Source of the DNA: an uncultured Clostridia bacterium | GTDB taxonomy: Bacteria > Bacillota > Clostridia > Christensenellales > DTU072 | Direction: 5' to 3' | DNA: 64,000 nucleotides | Assembly (NCBI GenBank): GCA_946621465.1 | Contig: CAMOOO010000002.1 | Coordinates: 186,001-250,000 of the forward strand | Part shown: positions 7,923-16,701 of the stretch, one piece after another | Layout of the letters: the number at the start of each line of letters is the position of its first letter | How positions within the stretch are numbered: position 1 is the first letter of the stretch | Translations under genes and position numbers: made by a program | Notes under the pieces: generated by a model | Seen by the model: only the letters and a program-made list of their open reading frames with translations | Databases searched by the model: none | Told to the model about the DNA's origin: nothing

Positions 7923-8693
7923 ATGAGCGATAAAGATTTTATAATAGTGGACGGTGTTTTAACGGAGTATGTTGGATGCGGAGGGGATATTATTATTCCC
8001 GACGGTGTAAAAATCATCAATGAAAACGCCTTTGTTAACCCTGAAACAATTACTGGCATTTCTCTTCCAAAGAGCTTTACCGGTGTCAATCATAATAAAT
8101 CTATCAAAAGAGTAATATTTCCTGACTATCGGTTTCTTTATAGCTTGTCTAATTTGAAACAGATTTCGGTTGAAAAAGGAAATACCATTTATTCGGTTAT
8201 AGACGGTGCCTTAATCAATATGGAAACAAAAGAATTGGTCGCATACCCTCCGGCGAGAGAAAACAGTTCTTATGTTACGCCGGAATGGATCAAAGATATA
8301 CATTTCAATGCATTTGGAAATAATCGTTTTTTACAAAAAATAACAATATCTGAGGTCAATGTCGGATTTGAACATGGGGTTTGTTTGGGGGGATGTGATA
8401 ATCTTACCACACTTGTTCTTCCACGAAGCTTTTGTACAGGCTTCCTCAATCCCGACTTCTCGTCGAAATCAATAAAGCAAGTATTTTATAAGGGATGTTA
8501 CGCAGAAGAACGCAAATCATCAATTTATTCCAGTGGCTTTGGTGGTATATCATATGACGGAGACGAGATCTTGCCGGATGCAACATGGTTCTATTATTCT
8601 GAAAAGCGTCCCAAAGATAAAGGGAATTATTGGCATTACGGAGCAGATGGCATAACAATAATTATTTGGAATAATAACGAGGAGGTAAAATAA
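7923..8693 (+). CDS. BspA-type leucine-rich repeat (LRR_5-like) protein
   Basis: A 256-residue protein. The opening (VLTEYVGCGGDIIIPDG, then INENAF) is the classic start of BspA/LRR_5 repeats, followed by further degenerate repeat units (ITGISLPKSF, TTLVLPRSF). There is no signal peptide, unlike many surface BspA proteins, so it may act in the cytoplasm or be exported in another way. CGGAGG lies before the ATG. It follows the JAB-E1/AAA+ operon by 81 bp. Its stop overlaps the start of a short broken reading frame (8693-8767) that begins with a similar MSDK sequence, suggesting a damaged second paralogue. Function unknown; binding of proteins is typical of the repeat. Confidence 0.7.
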   Translation: MSDKDFIIVDGVLTEYVGCGGDIIIPDGVKIINENAFVNPETITGISLPKSFTGVNHNKSIKRVIFPDYRFLYSLSNLKQISVEKGNTIYSVIDGALINMETKELVAYPPARENSSYVTPEWIKDIHFNAFGNNRFLQKITISEVNVGFEHGVCLGGCDNLTTLVLPRSFCTGFLNPDFSSKSIKQVFYKGCYAEERKSSIYSSGFGGISYDGDEILPDATWFYYSEKRPKDKGNYWHYGADGITIIIWNNNEEVK

Positions 8694-8767
8694 TGAGTGA
8701 CAAGAGTTTTTCGAACGACTATTTATTGGAACAAGGGATCGTCCTTTCGGTCAGCACGCTGGTATAA
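8693..8767 (+). pseudogene. Truncated start of a paralogue of the LRR gene
   Basis: ATG at 8693 overlaps the previous stop (TAATG) and has a GGAGG site; the frame reads MSDKSFSNDYLL and stops at 8767. Both the ribosome site context and the first residues resemble the LRR gene start at 7923 (MSDKDF). The frame is then lost in the antisense DUF234-like fragment, so an insertion or deletion probably joined unrelated DNA at about 8735. Confidence 0.45.
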
Positions 8768-8925
8768 TATTTTGCTTCATAAATGGCGTAACCGTCTTTC
8801 AATTTCAATGCGATATCGAATTCTCCGTTAGTTTTGTTTACGTTATCGTCGTAATAAAAAGTTCCGATATCCAGTATGCTTTTAACTTTCTTATTCCGAG
8901 TGAGCAGAGAGCAATACTGTTTCAA
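8719..8925 (-). pseudogene. Fragment of DUF234-type ATPase C-terminal (PD-(D/E)XK-like) domain
   Basis: The minus-strand frame (68 codons) contains IGTFYYDD, then KTNGEFD and YAIYEAKYY. These fit the C-terminal nuclease-like DUF234 domain of AAA ATPases common in Clostridia and archaea, where E..D and ExK are the expected active-site residues. The ATPase part is missing and the fragment is flanked by an IS3-like remnant on the other strand, so this is a relic. Confidence 0.55.
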
Positions 8926-9050
8926 GAGTTAATTTATACCAAGGAAGATGCATGCAAAAATTATGATTACATTGAAAACTTTTACAACCCGAAAAGACTG
9001 CATTCCATCCTAAATTGCCTATTCCCAATGTTATTTGAGAAAAGATTATC
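8911..9050 (+). pseudogene. IS3-family transposase (OrfB) C-terminal remnant
   Basis: Plus-strand frame 1 reads FQELIYTKEDA followed by DYIENFYNPKRLHSIL. This is the conserved end of IS3-family OrfB integrase-type transposases (ELIY ... YIExFYNxxRxHSxLGYLSP). No upstream DDE catalytic core is present, because the DNA before it is the antisense DUF234 fragment. It is a decayed insertion sequence; exact ends are uncertain. Confidence 0.6.
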
Positions 9051-9084
9051 GCCAGTTATTGTATTGTTCCTTGATATAAAGATT

Positions 9085-9390
9085 TCATTTTTTTGGAAAA
9101 CCCTTTTTTATCAAGTCATATGCGCTGTTCACATCTTCCCTCAACATGATAAGAAAGCTGTAAGCACTGTAACTACTCAAAAAAACGGAAGGGAAATATT
9201 GTATAAGATCTCGTGCTGTATAGCCCCTAATCTCAATCCCCTTACAAATTTCTTCTCCGTTCATCAATGCACAAAACTCGGATAATATATCCGGATTTCG
9301 CCGAAAACGCTCACAGCATTTATCCGCCGCATATTCTCCGAGTTTCAAGTCGTTTCCCAAATATTTTCGCAAAATATCGATGTCGCTCAT
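9085..9390 (-). CDS. Small hypothetical protein at the end of the toxin operon
   Basis: A 101-residue soluble protein with three cysteines (CC and a single Cys) and mostly helical composition. No recognised family. It starts 14 bp after the candidate immunity gene on the same strand, so it is probably the last gene of the operon that begins with the surface protein at 14979. A second immunity protein or an orphan module is possible; neither can be shown from sequence. Confidence 0.55.
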   Translation of the reverse strand: MSDIDILRKYLGNDLKLGEYAADKCCERFRRNPDILSEFCALMNGEEICKGIEIRGYTARDLIQYFPSVFLSSYSAYSFLIMLREDVNSAYDLIKKGFPKK

Positions 9391-9404
9391 AGCTTCCTCG
9401 TCAA

Positions 9405-9707
9405 TTATACTTTGATCGTGTTTACGATGTGATATCCTAGGGCTTTCTCATGAAGGATATCTTCCACTTTCTTGATTAGTGGGCGCAATTCCGCTTTTTC
9501 TTCTTCCGTGTACGGAGAACTTCCGAACTCTTCCGGAGTGTTGAAAAAACCGCTTTCAAAGATCGTCTGAATCCTTCTTAAAGCATCCTCCAAATTCGGT
9601 ATGTCCCTTAATTCCGGAGGTAAGGAATTGTCTAAGACAATTCCTTCCTCGTTGTACAGCCATATGGGGTAACACCCATATTCAAGTGAAATTTTTAACG
9701 TACGCAT
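9405..9707 (-). CDS. Candidate immunity protein
   Basis: A 100-residue acidic soluble protein starting MRTLKISLEYG, with a conserved-looking YPIWLYNEEG segment and a helical C-terminus. I chose the ATG at 9707 rather than an upstream one at 9791 because GGAGGG stands 8 bp before it and the longer start would lie deep inside the toxin gene. The start overlaps the last 13 bp of the toxin-like gene, giving translational coupling. Small acidic genes coupled to the 3' end of a polymorphic toxin are typically immunity genes; the family itself I do not recognise. Confidence 0.6.
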   Translation of the reverse strand: MRTLKISLEYGCYPIWLYNEEGIVLDNSLPPELRDIPNLEDALRRIQTIFESGFFNTPEEFGSSPYTEEEKAELRPLIKKVEDILHEKALGYHIVNTIKV

Positions 9708-12268
9708 AATTGAATCCCTCCAAAATTCGTTACAGGATTTGCTCCCACGATATACCCGTTGTCCCCGATGGTAATCGCCACATAGTTCCAATCTCCGTTA
9801 TAGAAGAACTCATAAACTGGACGAGGCGTCGCATTCGTCACTGATTGATATCCAATAATCTTTCCCTCGCTGATCGCGGTCAAGAGGTACTCCGGAATAT
9901 CGTTAACGCCTACATTTATGAAATCTTTTCCGTGCGCATCTACAATATGTGCATATCCAGATGCACGGTCTCCAAGGTGCCCCTTTTCGAGCCAAACAAT
10001 TTTTCCGTTTGTATCCCTAGTAATACCGATAATCTCGTTGCTATTGCATTTTACGCCCAACTGTTTTACCTCAGCAATCAGCTGATAATCCGCCCATGTT
10101 TTCGCATATGCTCTTGCGTCGACCTCACAAGCTTGATTGTAGTAATCTGCGCTTGATTGTTCAGGCCTTATATAATCCCTAAAAGAACGAGATATTTCAC
10201 TATTCGGGTTTGTTTTCAGGTTCGCAGCTTGGTATGCATGTCGAAGTTCATGAGCAACGGTATCGACGATTTCCGTCCACGGTACAGTGTTCCCATTCTC
10301 GAAATAATAAGTATTGATCTTAAGAGTATTGGTACTTTCCTCATATGCACCGTACTTACCATTCGCACTGTTATAGTACTTTATACTCGGTCTATTGTCA
10401 AGGCCCAGCTCATCGCTGATGACATCTGCAAGTTTCTCTATCGCTGTCTTTTTTTCCGATAGCGACATTTTTTGCCAATTCTCTTGCGTGAACTCTTTCA
10501 GGGCTTGTTCTCGACGCACTTCATTAATAACAACTTTTCCAAGACGCACCTTCGGATATATACCACTGATGTTGAATCGTTTATCCAAAAGCGTGAGGCC
10601 CTTATATGTAAAGATACCTGTCAGCAATCCTCCGGCAAAACCAGCCCATTGAGCTTCGACTTCCGATCCGGTCTGTTCAAGCACAATTTTAGTCAGTCCC
10701 ATAGAAACAAGATAAGAAGTTCCGATCGTTGCTGCCAACTTGACCGCCTCAAAGGTAACTGCACGCGCCACTAAAAAAACTGTTTGCGCTGTCGTCGCAT
10801 GTATCGTGTGTGCAACGGACAATCCCGCACCAACTGGAATCAACAGCGCTTGAATAATTGAGACTGTAGTGCCAATAGCATGGTATATGACTGACGCTTT
10901 GTGTTCGTCTCCAATCGCGGAAGCAAGGGCGTCTCTGATCGGGTTTGCCGCAAGGGTCTCCAAATCTCCATCGTTGGCAAGTTTAACATTGTTGATTCCT
11001 TCAATCATATTGCTTACGGCATATGTCGTAGTAATTAAACCCGCAGTTACGCAGATACATGTAACTGCCACCGGTGTTGCGGTCCCAAAGGATACGACGC
11101 TCAAAACAATAGAGCCTGCCGTGAGCAATGACGCGCTGATGATCTGGATTAACCCTGTGGTTCTACGTAATGCCAACGCTTCGTTAATGGCATCTTCATC
11201 CGGAATCGTAAGGATCTTTACGCCTTCGCTGGCCGTCACCATGAGCATTTGATTCTTCTCAAGTTTGATACCATTCAATTCGTTGATATCGTACATTTTA
11301 CCATCGTCAGTGGTGATAAGGGCGCGTTGTTCGTCAAAGACGATCGTTTCCAACAGCGAAGTCTCTATAAGAACCAGGACAAATCGTTCAGCAGAATAAA
11401 CGTTTGTATTTTGGATCGCGATAATTTCATCGACAACGGCAATCGCCTGTTCATATGCGGCTTTTTCGTCGGCGGTATATAAAGATACGGCGTTGAATTC
11501 CATATTCATTGACGACGCCCAAGCCGTACAACCGTTATTATAGTTGATGCAATCCACGCTGTAATCATAGTACACTGGACTGTCTTCATAAAGTTCTACC
11601 GCAATACTATAGTTTCCGATCTGCGTGACCTTGAAATAGTACTCTCCAATGATTCCGGAAGAATTTCCTATCAAGACATACTGATTGATAACAAATCCTT
11701 CGAGCAAAGACTCCGAGTCAGCCACAGCGACAATTCCGGATTCAATTAAAGCATCAGTAAGAACAGGACGCCCATCTTCAAGCAGCTCAAAGAAACCGCA
11801 CGTTTGATTCCCCGATCCGTCATGTTCGTATTTCGTGAATAACAAACCGGCAACCACTTTTTCCTCGCTTACGACCGCTACGCCACGGTAGACGTCATAT
11901 CCTAATTGATCAAGCTCATACGCAATACTATAAGCAATCAAAGCATAGGCATCTTCCTCGGTCACAACTTCATCTTGAAAATTCAACACAACATTGCTCA
12001 GACCCTCTTCTGTCGTTTTACTCGTAATGTCCGAACTCGATCTGAGAGCTTCATGCTTTTGGTCGTTTGCAACGCTTATATCGCCTGATGACAATACAGG
12101 ATCAACAAAGGTAACACCGCGTTTTACATCGTTCACGGAAAAAGCGGGTTCAGATTGAACGCAAACGGTAGTTTGGTTCACCGGATAACGGCTTGCACAC
12201 CCACCAAAGATGATTGCAAGGCAAACAAGTAGAGTGATGACGATGAACGTCAAATGATTTTTTTTCAT
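9695..12268 (-). CDS. Lipoprotein with zincin motif and C-terminal RNase-toxin-like domain
   Basis: An 857-residue exported protein. The N-terminus is a lipoprotein signal (hydrophobic residues 8-21, lipobox ending at Cys24). Residues about 370-425 and 460-555 hold several hydrophobic segments like the membrane or packing regions of polymorphic toxins. A zinc-protease motif HELRH is at 673-677 with a plausible third ligand Glu715 in EVDARAYA. The last about 100 residues (from 752) contain GYAHIVDAHG and later WNYVAITIG and NGYIVGA, which resemble the barnase/EndoU/colicin-like (PBECR-type) nuclease domains of phage and polymorphic toxins. A coupled small gene at the 3' end supports a toxin/immunity pair. 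AAGGAG before the ATG. The toxin activity is inferred; the zincin could instead process the protein or be a surface protease. Confidence 0.6.
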   Translation of the reverse strand: MKKNHLTFIVITLLVCLAIIFGGCASRYPVNQTTVCVQSEPAFSVNDVKRGVTFVDPVLSSGDISVANDQKHEALRSSSDITSKTTEEGLSNVVLNFQDEVVTEEDAYALIAYSIAYELDQLGYDVYRGVAVVSEEKVVAGLLFTKYEHDGSGNQTCGFFELLEDGRPVLTDALIESGIVAVADSESLLEGFVINQYVLIGNSSGIIGEYYFKVTQIGNYSIAVELYEDSPVYYDYSVDCINYNNGCTAWASSMNMEFNAVSLYTADEKAAYEQAIAVVDEIIAIQNTNVYSAERFVLVLIETSLLETIVFDEQRALITTDDGKMYDINELNGIKLEKNQMLMVTASEGVKILTIPDEDAINEALALRRTTGLIQIISASLLTAGSIVLSVVSFGTATPVAVTCICVTAGLITTTYAVSNMIEGINNVKLANDGDLETLAANPIRDALASAIGDEHKASVIYHAIGTTVSIIQALLIPVGAGLSVAHTIHATTAQTVFLVARAVTFEAVKLAATIGTSYLVSMGLTKIVLEQTGSEVEAQWAGFAGGLLTGIFTYKGLTLLDKRFNISGIYPKVRLGKVVINEVRREQALKEFTQENWQKMSLSEKKTAIEKLADVISDELGLDNRPSIKYYNSANGKYGAYEESTNTLKINTYYFENGNTVPWTEIVDTVAHELRHAYQAANLKTNPNSEISRSFRDYIRPEQSSADYYNQACEVDARAYAKTWADYQLIAEVKQLGVKCNSNEIIGITRDTNGKIVWLEKGHLGDRASGYAHIVDAHGKDFINVGVNDIPEYLLTAISEGKIIGYQSVTNATPRPVYEFFYNGDWNYVAITIGDNGYIVGANPVTNFGGIQLCVR

Positions 12269-12288
12269 GGTTCTTTTCTCCTTTTAAT

Positions 12289-14979
12289 TCAGTTTTTTTT
12301 CGTTTTGCAACGTATTGCGACAAAAGAAATGAGTGCAACAATGATAATCAAGGCAACCGCACAGATAAAAACGATTGCATAAACGGGCAATCCAGCCTGC
12401 TCGCCCTGCTGATTTTGCACCACTTGGCTCAACGACATTTTTTCCGCGCTTTCTACGGTATCGATTCCCACGCCGCTTTCGTTTGCCATTTCGGCAGCAG
12501 TACCTGCGATATAGACTATATCTTCTTCAACGACTCTTTCAGCAGTAAGACCTAATTCCGGCATATTATCTGCTTTTGCGATAAGCTTGGCCTGAACATC
12601 TCGTCCAATTACTTCAGATTCCTGCTCGGCAACAATCGGATCTTCATGGACAAATACTTTGAACGATCGAGTCCCTCCAAAACGATTTGTGACGACAACC
12701 TCATAATCGGTATTCTGGGCAAAAGCAAAACCCTCAAACTCTGTTAAGAGCATTACTTCGCGGCTTTCTGTTCCCGTGTTCAAAACATTGACAATGGACT
12801 GAGAATCGTAGTCGTCGCCGGCACAAAGGATAGAGAAGGAATCGCATTCAACATCCGACCAATCTATTTCCGTTTCGATATGATTTATCAAAGCGGTAAT
12901 AGAAGCCGTGTTTTCATTTTTTTGGTAATAGATAACATCATATACCGCCTCCCCATTCCAATTTACCTCTGTAATGCGAAGCTTTTGGGTCTTATCAAAA
13001 AGCGTATTGAGCGATACGCCGTAAGGTATATAATGAACGTTTCTGTCTTCGTCCAAAGCCATTACGACAGAACTTTCAAACTCGGCAACCTGCACAAACT
13101 GAAAATCGTTGACATAGACTTCACTCGCTTGGATCAATTTCTTCGTTTCCTCGTCTGTCACAACACATACATCGTTACGAATCGATCCCGCAGCCAAATC
13201 CTTTAACGCCTCGTTGTCGGCAGCTTTTGAAAGGTATTCCACATCTGCTTCAAGATAAAGAACGCAGACGTTTCTCTCAGCGAAGAAAGCGATCGCCTTG
13301 AAAAGATTACTCTTTGTGGTATATTTTTTCTTCGTATTCGAATTGGGATCTTTGTAATACCAATAGCTATTGCCATTTTGTTCATATTCCTCTACGGAAA
13401 GATACTCGATGCGCTCGGCGATGGAATATGCGGTTTCATAGTACCCGTCGGCGAAGGGATTACAGAAAACATAATTCCCACCCCCTGCCGTAGGCAAAGT
13501 AACAGCGTACACTTTACGGGACAAAAGGCAATTCCTGTCAACTGACGTCAAAAGCTTTTGATTGACCGTAGGCGCATACCCATTGCGATCCTGAATTGCC
13601 ACCAAAAAAGTATAATGTACCAGTTCGCCGCTGTTATTGTCCGGATTGCCGCTAAACAAGGAAAATTCGTAAATGCCCTCCTCTTCAAAGGTCCCCTCAT
13701 AGTTTTCCACCAAAGCTATAAATTGTTTTTCTTTCGTCCCTGTTCCCTGTTGAATCGAGGCGATGTCTTGATAATGCGTGATCTCACCGTACAAACCGGG
13801 CAGGAACTTGCTTTGCGGGCAAATCGTGTACGTCTTTCCCGTTGCATATGTAGGAATAGCGATAGTGTCGTTATAGATTCGTAATTCGGAATCAATCAAT
13901 CCTGTTCCGAAGTATTGACTGTACCCGAGGTCATTTCCGTTGTCGATGAGATATATCGTTGTCGTTTTGAACTTTCCTAAAGGCGTCCCTATCTTGAAAA
14001 TATACTTACCTTGTTGCGTGAATTTATCCCCATTGGCGAGAATATCCCAGTCACCATCGTTGAAACAATACTGCATTTTATAGCAAGTACAACCAAGGTT
14101 ATCAACTTGGATAAAGGTCATGCTGACACTTCCATCAGTTAAGGTTGTCCCTTTCTGCAACAACTCGATCTGCTCTTTAGTCAATGAATCGTCTTCAATT
14201 TTATAATTTTTCGTTGCTTCAGAGCAAAATGCAACACTTGCAGAATTCATACACACATAAACAGTGGATTCTTGACCGAGATTCCTATAATAGGATGCCC
14301 AAGAATATTCGTAGACACGCTTGCCACCGCTTCGCCACATGCTGTTCCACCAACCGCTATATTCCATGTGCGATCCGGATACATACTGATAATCATAGTA
14401 TACTTCGGCGGCGGATAAGAATCGGTAATAACGACCTTCCTTGATTTCTGAAGCCTTCGGGGTATAGGTGAAAGTTTTTCCATTGATGCCCACCATAGAT
14501 GTCACATAAGACCAAGATGCTCCATCTTCGGACGAAAGAACGAGAATGGCTCCGTTCCCTATCGTTCCGGTATTGTAGCCACAGATCGACGTGGCTGAGT
14601 CATTGCTGAGATACCAAGTTTGATCGATATAAGACCCGGAGGAAACACTCTGTTTATAAGTAAACGTCAACGAAGTCCCTTCATCTAAGCCGATTGCTGT
14701 TACGTTATTATACGTTGACTGTGTCAATTTCTTTCCCGAAATGGAAAGCGTCCCGAGTGACGTATAACCATTTGACATGCGACTGACTTGATTGGCAAGC
14801 GAATAGTTATACCCACTATTATCGTCAAAGTCATAAATTGCCTCCGGCAAATTAATGCTCTGGGTGCTATCGGCGAAAGCAACTTGTTGTTGACTGTCGC
14901 AAAACCACATTGCCGTAAAAATCGTAACTGCAACAATGCAAATCACGAAAAAGATGGTTGTTCTTTTAAAAGTACGCAT
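12289..14979 (-). CDS. Large secreted surface protein with C-terminal membrane anchor
   Basis: An 896-residue protein. It has an N-terminal signal peptide (basic MRTFKR start, hydrophobic core to about residue 26, possible cleavage near AFADS) and a C-terminal hydrophobic segment (about 866-889) ending in a short basic tail (CKTKKN), so it should be held in the membrane with a long outer domain. No LPxTG motif. The body is rich in Tyr, Ser, Thr and Asn, with beta-like character; no catalytic motif is recognised. AAAGGAG lies before the ATG. It is the first gene of the operon leading into the toxin-like lipoprotein, 20 bp downstream, and might be its partner for presentation or adhesion. Confidence 0.65.
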   Translation of the reverse strand: MRTFKRTTIFFVICIVAVTIFTAMWFCDSQQQVAFADSTQSINLPEAIYDFDDNSGYNYSLANQVSRMSNGYTSLGTLSISGKKLTQSTYNNVTAIGLDEGTSLTFTYKQSVSSGSYIDQTWYLSNDSATSICGYNTGTIGNGAILVLSSEDGASWSYVTSMVGINGKTFTYTPKASEIKEGRYYRFLSAAEVYYDYQYVSGSHMEYSGWWNSMWRSGGKRVYEYSWASYYRNLGQESTVYVCMNSASVAFCSEATKNYKIEDDSLTKEQIELLQKGTTLTDGSVSMTFIQVDNLGCTCYKMQYCFNDGDWDILANGDKFTQQGKYIFKIGTPLGKFKTTTIYLIDNGNDLGYSQYFGTGLIDSELRIYNDTIAIPTYATGKTYTICPQSKFLPGLYGEITHYQDIASIQQGTGTKEKQFIALVENYEGTFEEEGIYEFSLFSGNPDNNSGELVHYTFLVAIQDRNGYAPTVNQKLLTSVDRNCLLSRKVYAVTLPTAGGGNYVFCNPFADGYYETAYSIAERIEYLSVEEYEQNGNSYWYYKDPNSNTKKKYTTKSNLFKAIAFFAERNVCVLYLEADVEYLSKAADNEALKDLAAGSIRNDVCVVTDEETKKLIQASEVYVNDFQFVQVAEFESSVVMALDEDRNVHYIPYGVSLNTLFDKTQKLRITEVNWNGEAVYDVIYYQKNENTASITALINHIETEIDWSDVECDSFSILCAGDDYDSQSIVNVLNTGTESREVMLLTEFEGFAFAQNTDYEVVVTNRFGGTRSFKVFVHEDPIVAEQESEVIGRDVQAKLIAKADNMPELGLTAERVVEEDIVYIAGTAAEMANESGVGIDTVESAEKMSLSQVVQNQQGEQAGLPVYAIVFICAVALIIIVALISFVAIRCKTKKN

Positions 14980-15130
14980 ATTTTTTCTCCTTTCGATTTT
15001 TTGCAGACTTCTCTTTCGTCTGTTTAATTATTAAATTAATCGAAATGATTTGAATTTGTAAAAAAATATTTCTTCAAAAAAAAGCTTGTCGCCTTCACAA
15101 AAAAAATGAACCGGCGTTTATACTTTATAA

Positions 15131-15172
15131 TAAAAAAGCGTATCAATTGAAGTCTCTTCCAATTGATACGCT
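15131..15172 (-). terminator. Intrinsic terminator after the TPR-like gene
   Basis: Perfect 13-bp arms (15137-15149 and 15160-15172) around a 10-nt loop; on the minus strand the stem is followed by TTTTTTATTATA. It ends the minus-strand block 15200-19501 and separates it from the surface-protein operon. Confidence 0.85.
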
Positions 15173-15199
15173 AATAATACAATAAAAAAGATATGTTTT

Positions 15200-16285
15200 T
15201 TAGTTCTCCTGTAGCAAACTGTTTAGTTCAAAATATTTATCTTCCGGTATTTTTATAGAAGTTTTATCTATTAAAGCATTCGTCTGACTGACAATAATCC
15301 CTCGATATTCACTGCGTTTGCCCAACTCTCGGACAGCAATATTGAAATCACAAAAAACGGCAATTACTTCTCCTTCCGGATAATTATTAATATTTAAAGA
15401 ATTATCTTGTTTTTTGCTTTCCAATAATGAAATCCTGCTAAGTCCGGATAACAAATATAAATAACCCAGATTAACTTTCTGTTGTGTTTGCGCTCCGTCT
15501 TTTATCCCTCTTTGCGCTATCTTTAACGCCTCCTCAAAACTTCCGTTGGAAAATAGTTTTTCTGCATAACGCATAGCGCATTTCGGCGCGTTTTTTAATT
15601 TCTCTTCTAATGCCTTCTCTAATATTTCCATTCCGGCACGAATACCCTGTTTCTTTTCAACAACTTCAGATAATGAAACATAACTTTCATCGGAAGCATA
15701 ATTATTTACAAATTCTTCGGCTAAAACGTATGCTTTTTCTAAAAAAGCTTCAGCTTTGTCCGGTCTTTCTTTATCCTGTAAAAAATCTGATAAGTAATCG
15801 ATTGTAAAAGAATAAGCTCTCCATGTCCATCGATTTCGTGATATCTTAATCAACTTCTTATAACAATCTTTAACTGCACGTTGAATATTATCATAATCAA
15901 CGTCCGATTCTTCTTTTTGAGATTTACAAATTGAACACCCATCTTGAATATAATCGGCTAACAAATCCGGATTCCATGGATAATTTTTTAATCCCACCTC
16001 CAAAATCCTTGTCGCCAAAGAATATTCATCTCTCCTTGATAACTGTACTGAGATATTATGAAAATCATCCGCATCCGCATTAATCCGAGTCGCATTAACA
16101 AATCCATCAACCAATGTCAATAAAACATCATAATATTCATCATTCTCATAGTCATATATATTCTCTAAACACTGGGTTAAATCACGCAAAAAAATACGGG
16201 TTGATTTGACCGTTCCTGCTTGATTCAAAGAGGATGTCGCCGTTTTTTCCAATGATATAGTCTCCAAATATTCATTATCTTTCAT
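15200..16285 (-). CDS. Helical-repeat (TPR-like) hypothetical protein
   Basis: A 361-residue soluble protein, nearly all alpha-helical by composition. Pairs of helices with TPR-like spacing are visible, for example KAEAFLEKAYVLAEEF and EEALKIAQRGIKDGA, where Ala/Gly and Tyr sit at typical TPR positions. It starts 11 bp after the 134-aa tail protein with an AAGGAG site, so it belongs to the coupling-protein operon. TPR proteins usually serve as binding scaffolds; the partner is unknown. Confidence 0.6.
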   Translation of the reverse strand: MKDNEYLETISLEKTATSSLNQAGTVKSTRIFLRDLTQCLENIYDYENDEYYDVLLTLVDGFVNATRINADADDFHNISVQLSRRDEYSLATRILEVGLKNYPWNPDLLADYIQDGCSICKSQKEESDVDYDNIQRAVKDCYKKLIKISRNRWTWRAYSFTIDYLSDFLQDKERPDKAEAFLEKAYVLAEEFVNNYASDESYVSLSEVVEKKQGIRAGMEILEKALEEKLKNAPKCAMRYAEKLFSNGSFEEALKIAQRGIKDGAQTQQKVNLGYLYLLSGLSRISLLESKKQDNSLNINNYPEGEVIAVFCDFNIAVRELGKRSEYRGIIVSQTNALIDKTSIKIPEDKYFELNSLLQEN

Positions 16286-16296
16286 AATACTTCTCC

Positions 16297-16701
16297 TTAT
16301 TTCTCAAATATTTGCTTTCTCAACATCTCATATTCTTCATCTGTACATATAATGAATTCATGAAGAACTCTTTTATAGATATTCATAAGGTCTTCGGGCG
16401 AATTAGTTTGCATCAAAACAATTAATTCTTTTGCCGCTTCCGTTATTGCTCCTTGCCTATCTTGGCCATCGCTGATAGAAACTATCCTTTCTATAACGTT
16501 CATCGCTACATTTTCTATTGTCTCATCGTCATCATTCTTATAATCTTTACACTCATCGACAACTTCTTTTATTCTATCGTCGCTATCACTTATTGCGCTT
16601 GCCATGGAAACTAAATATTCTTCATGCATTTTTGAAAGCATTAGAGTGGCTTCATTCTTTTCTTCGTCTATACTCTTTTTTGATGAACTAAAATAAGTCA
16701 T
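16297..16701 (-). CDS. Stand-alone coupling-protein tail domain
   Basis: A 134-residue helical, acidic protein. Its last about 70 residues match the C-terminal tail of the coupling protein at 405-2795: both have MN(I/V)IE, RQ.AI, RVLHEF or ERVLHEF and end with TDEEYEMLR..IF. Here the domain is encoded by its own gene, which overlaps the end of the second coupling protein by 14 bp in a different frame. Either the fused form split, or this is a separate adaptor that was fused in the other locus. Function unknown; the link to TraG proteins in both loci suggests a conjugation role. Confidence 0.65.
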   Translation of the reverse strand: MTYFSSSKKSIDEEKNEATLMLSKMHEEYLVSMASAISDSDDRIKEVVDECKDYKNDDDETIENVAMNVIERIVSISDGQDRQGAITEAAKELIVLMQTNSPEDLMNIYKRVLHEFIICTDEEYEMLRKQIFEK

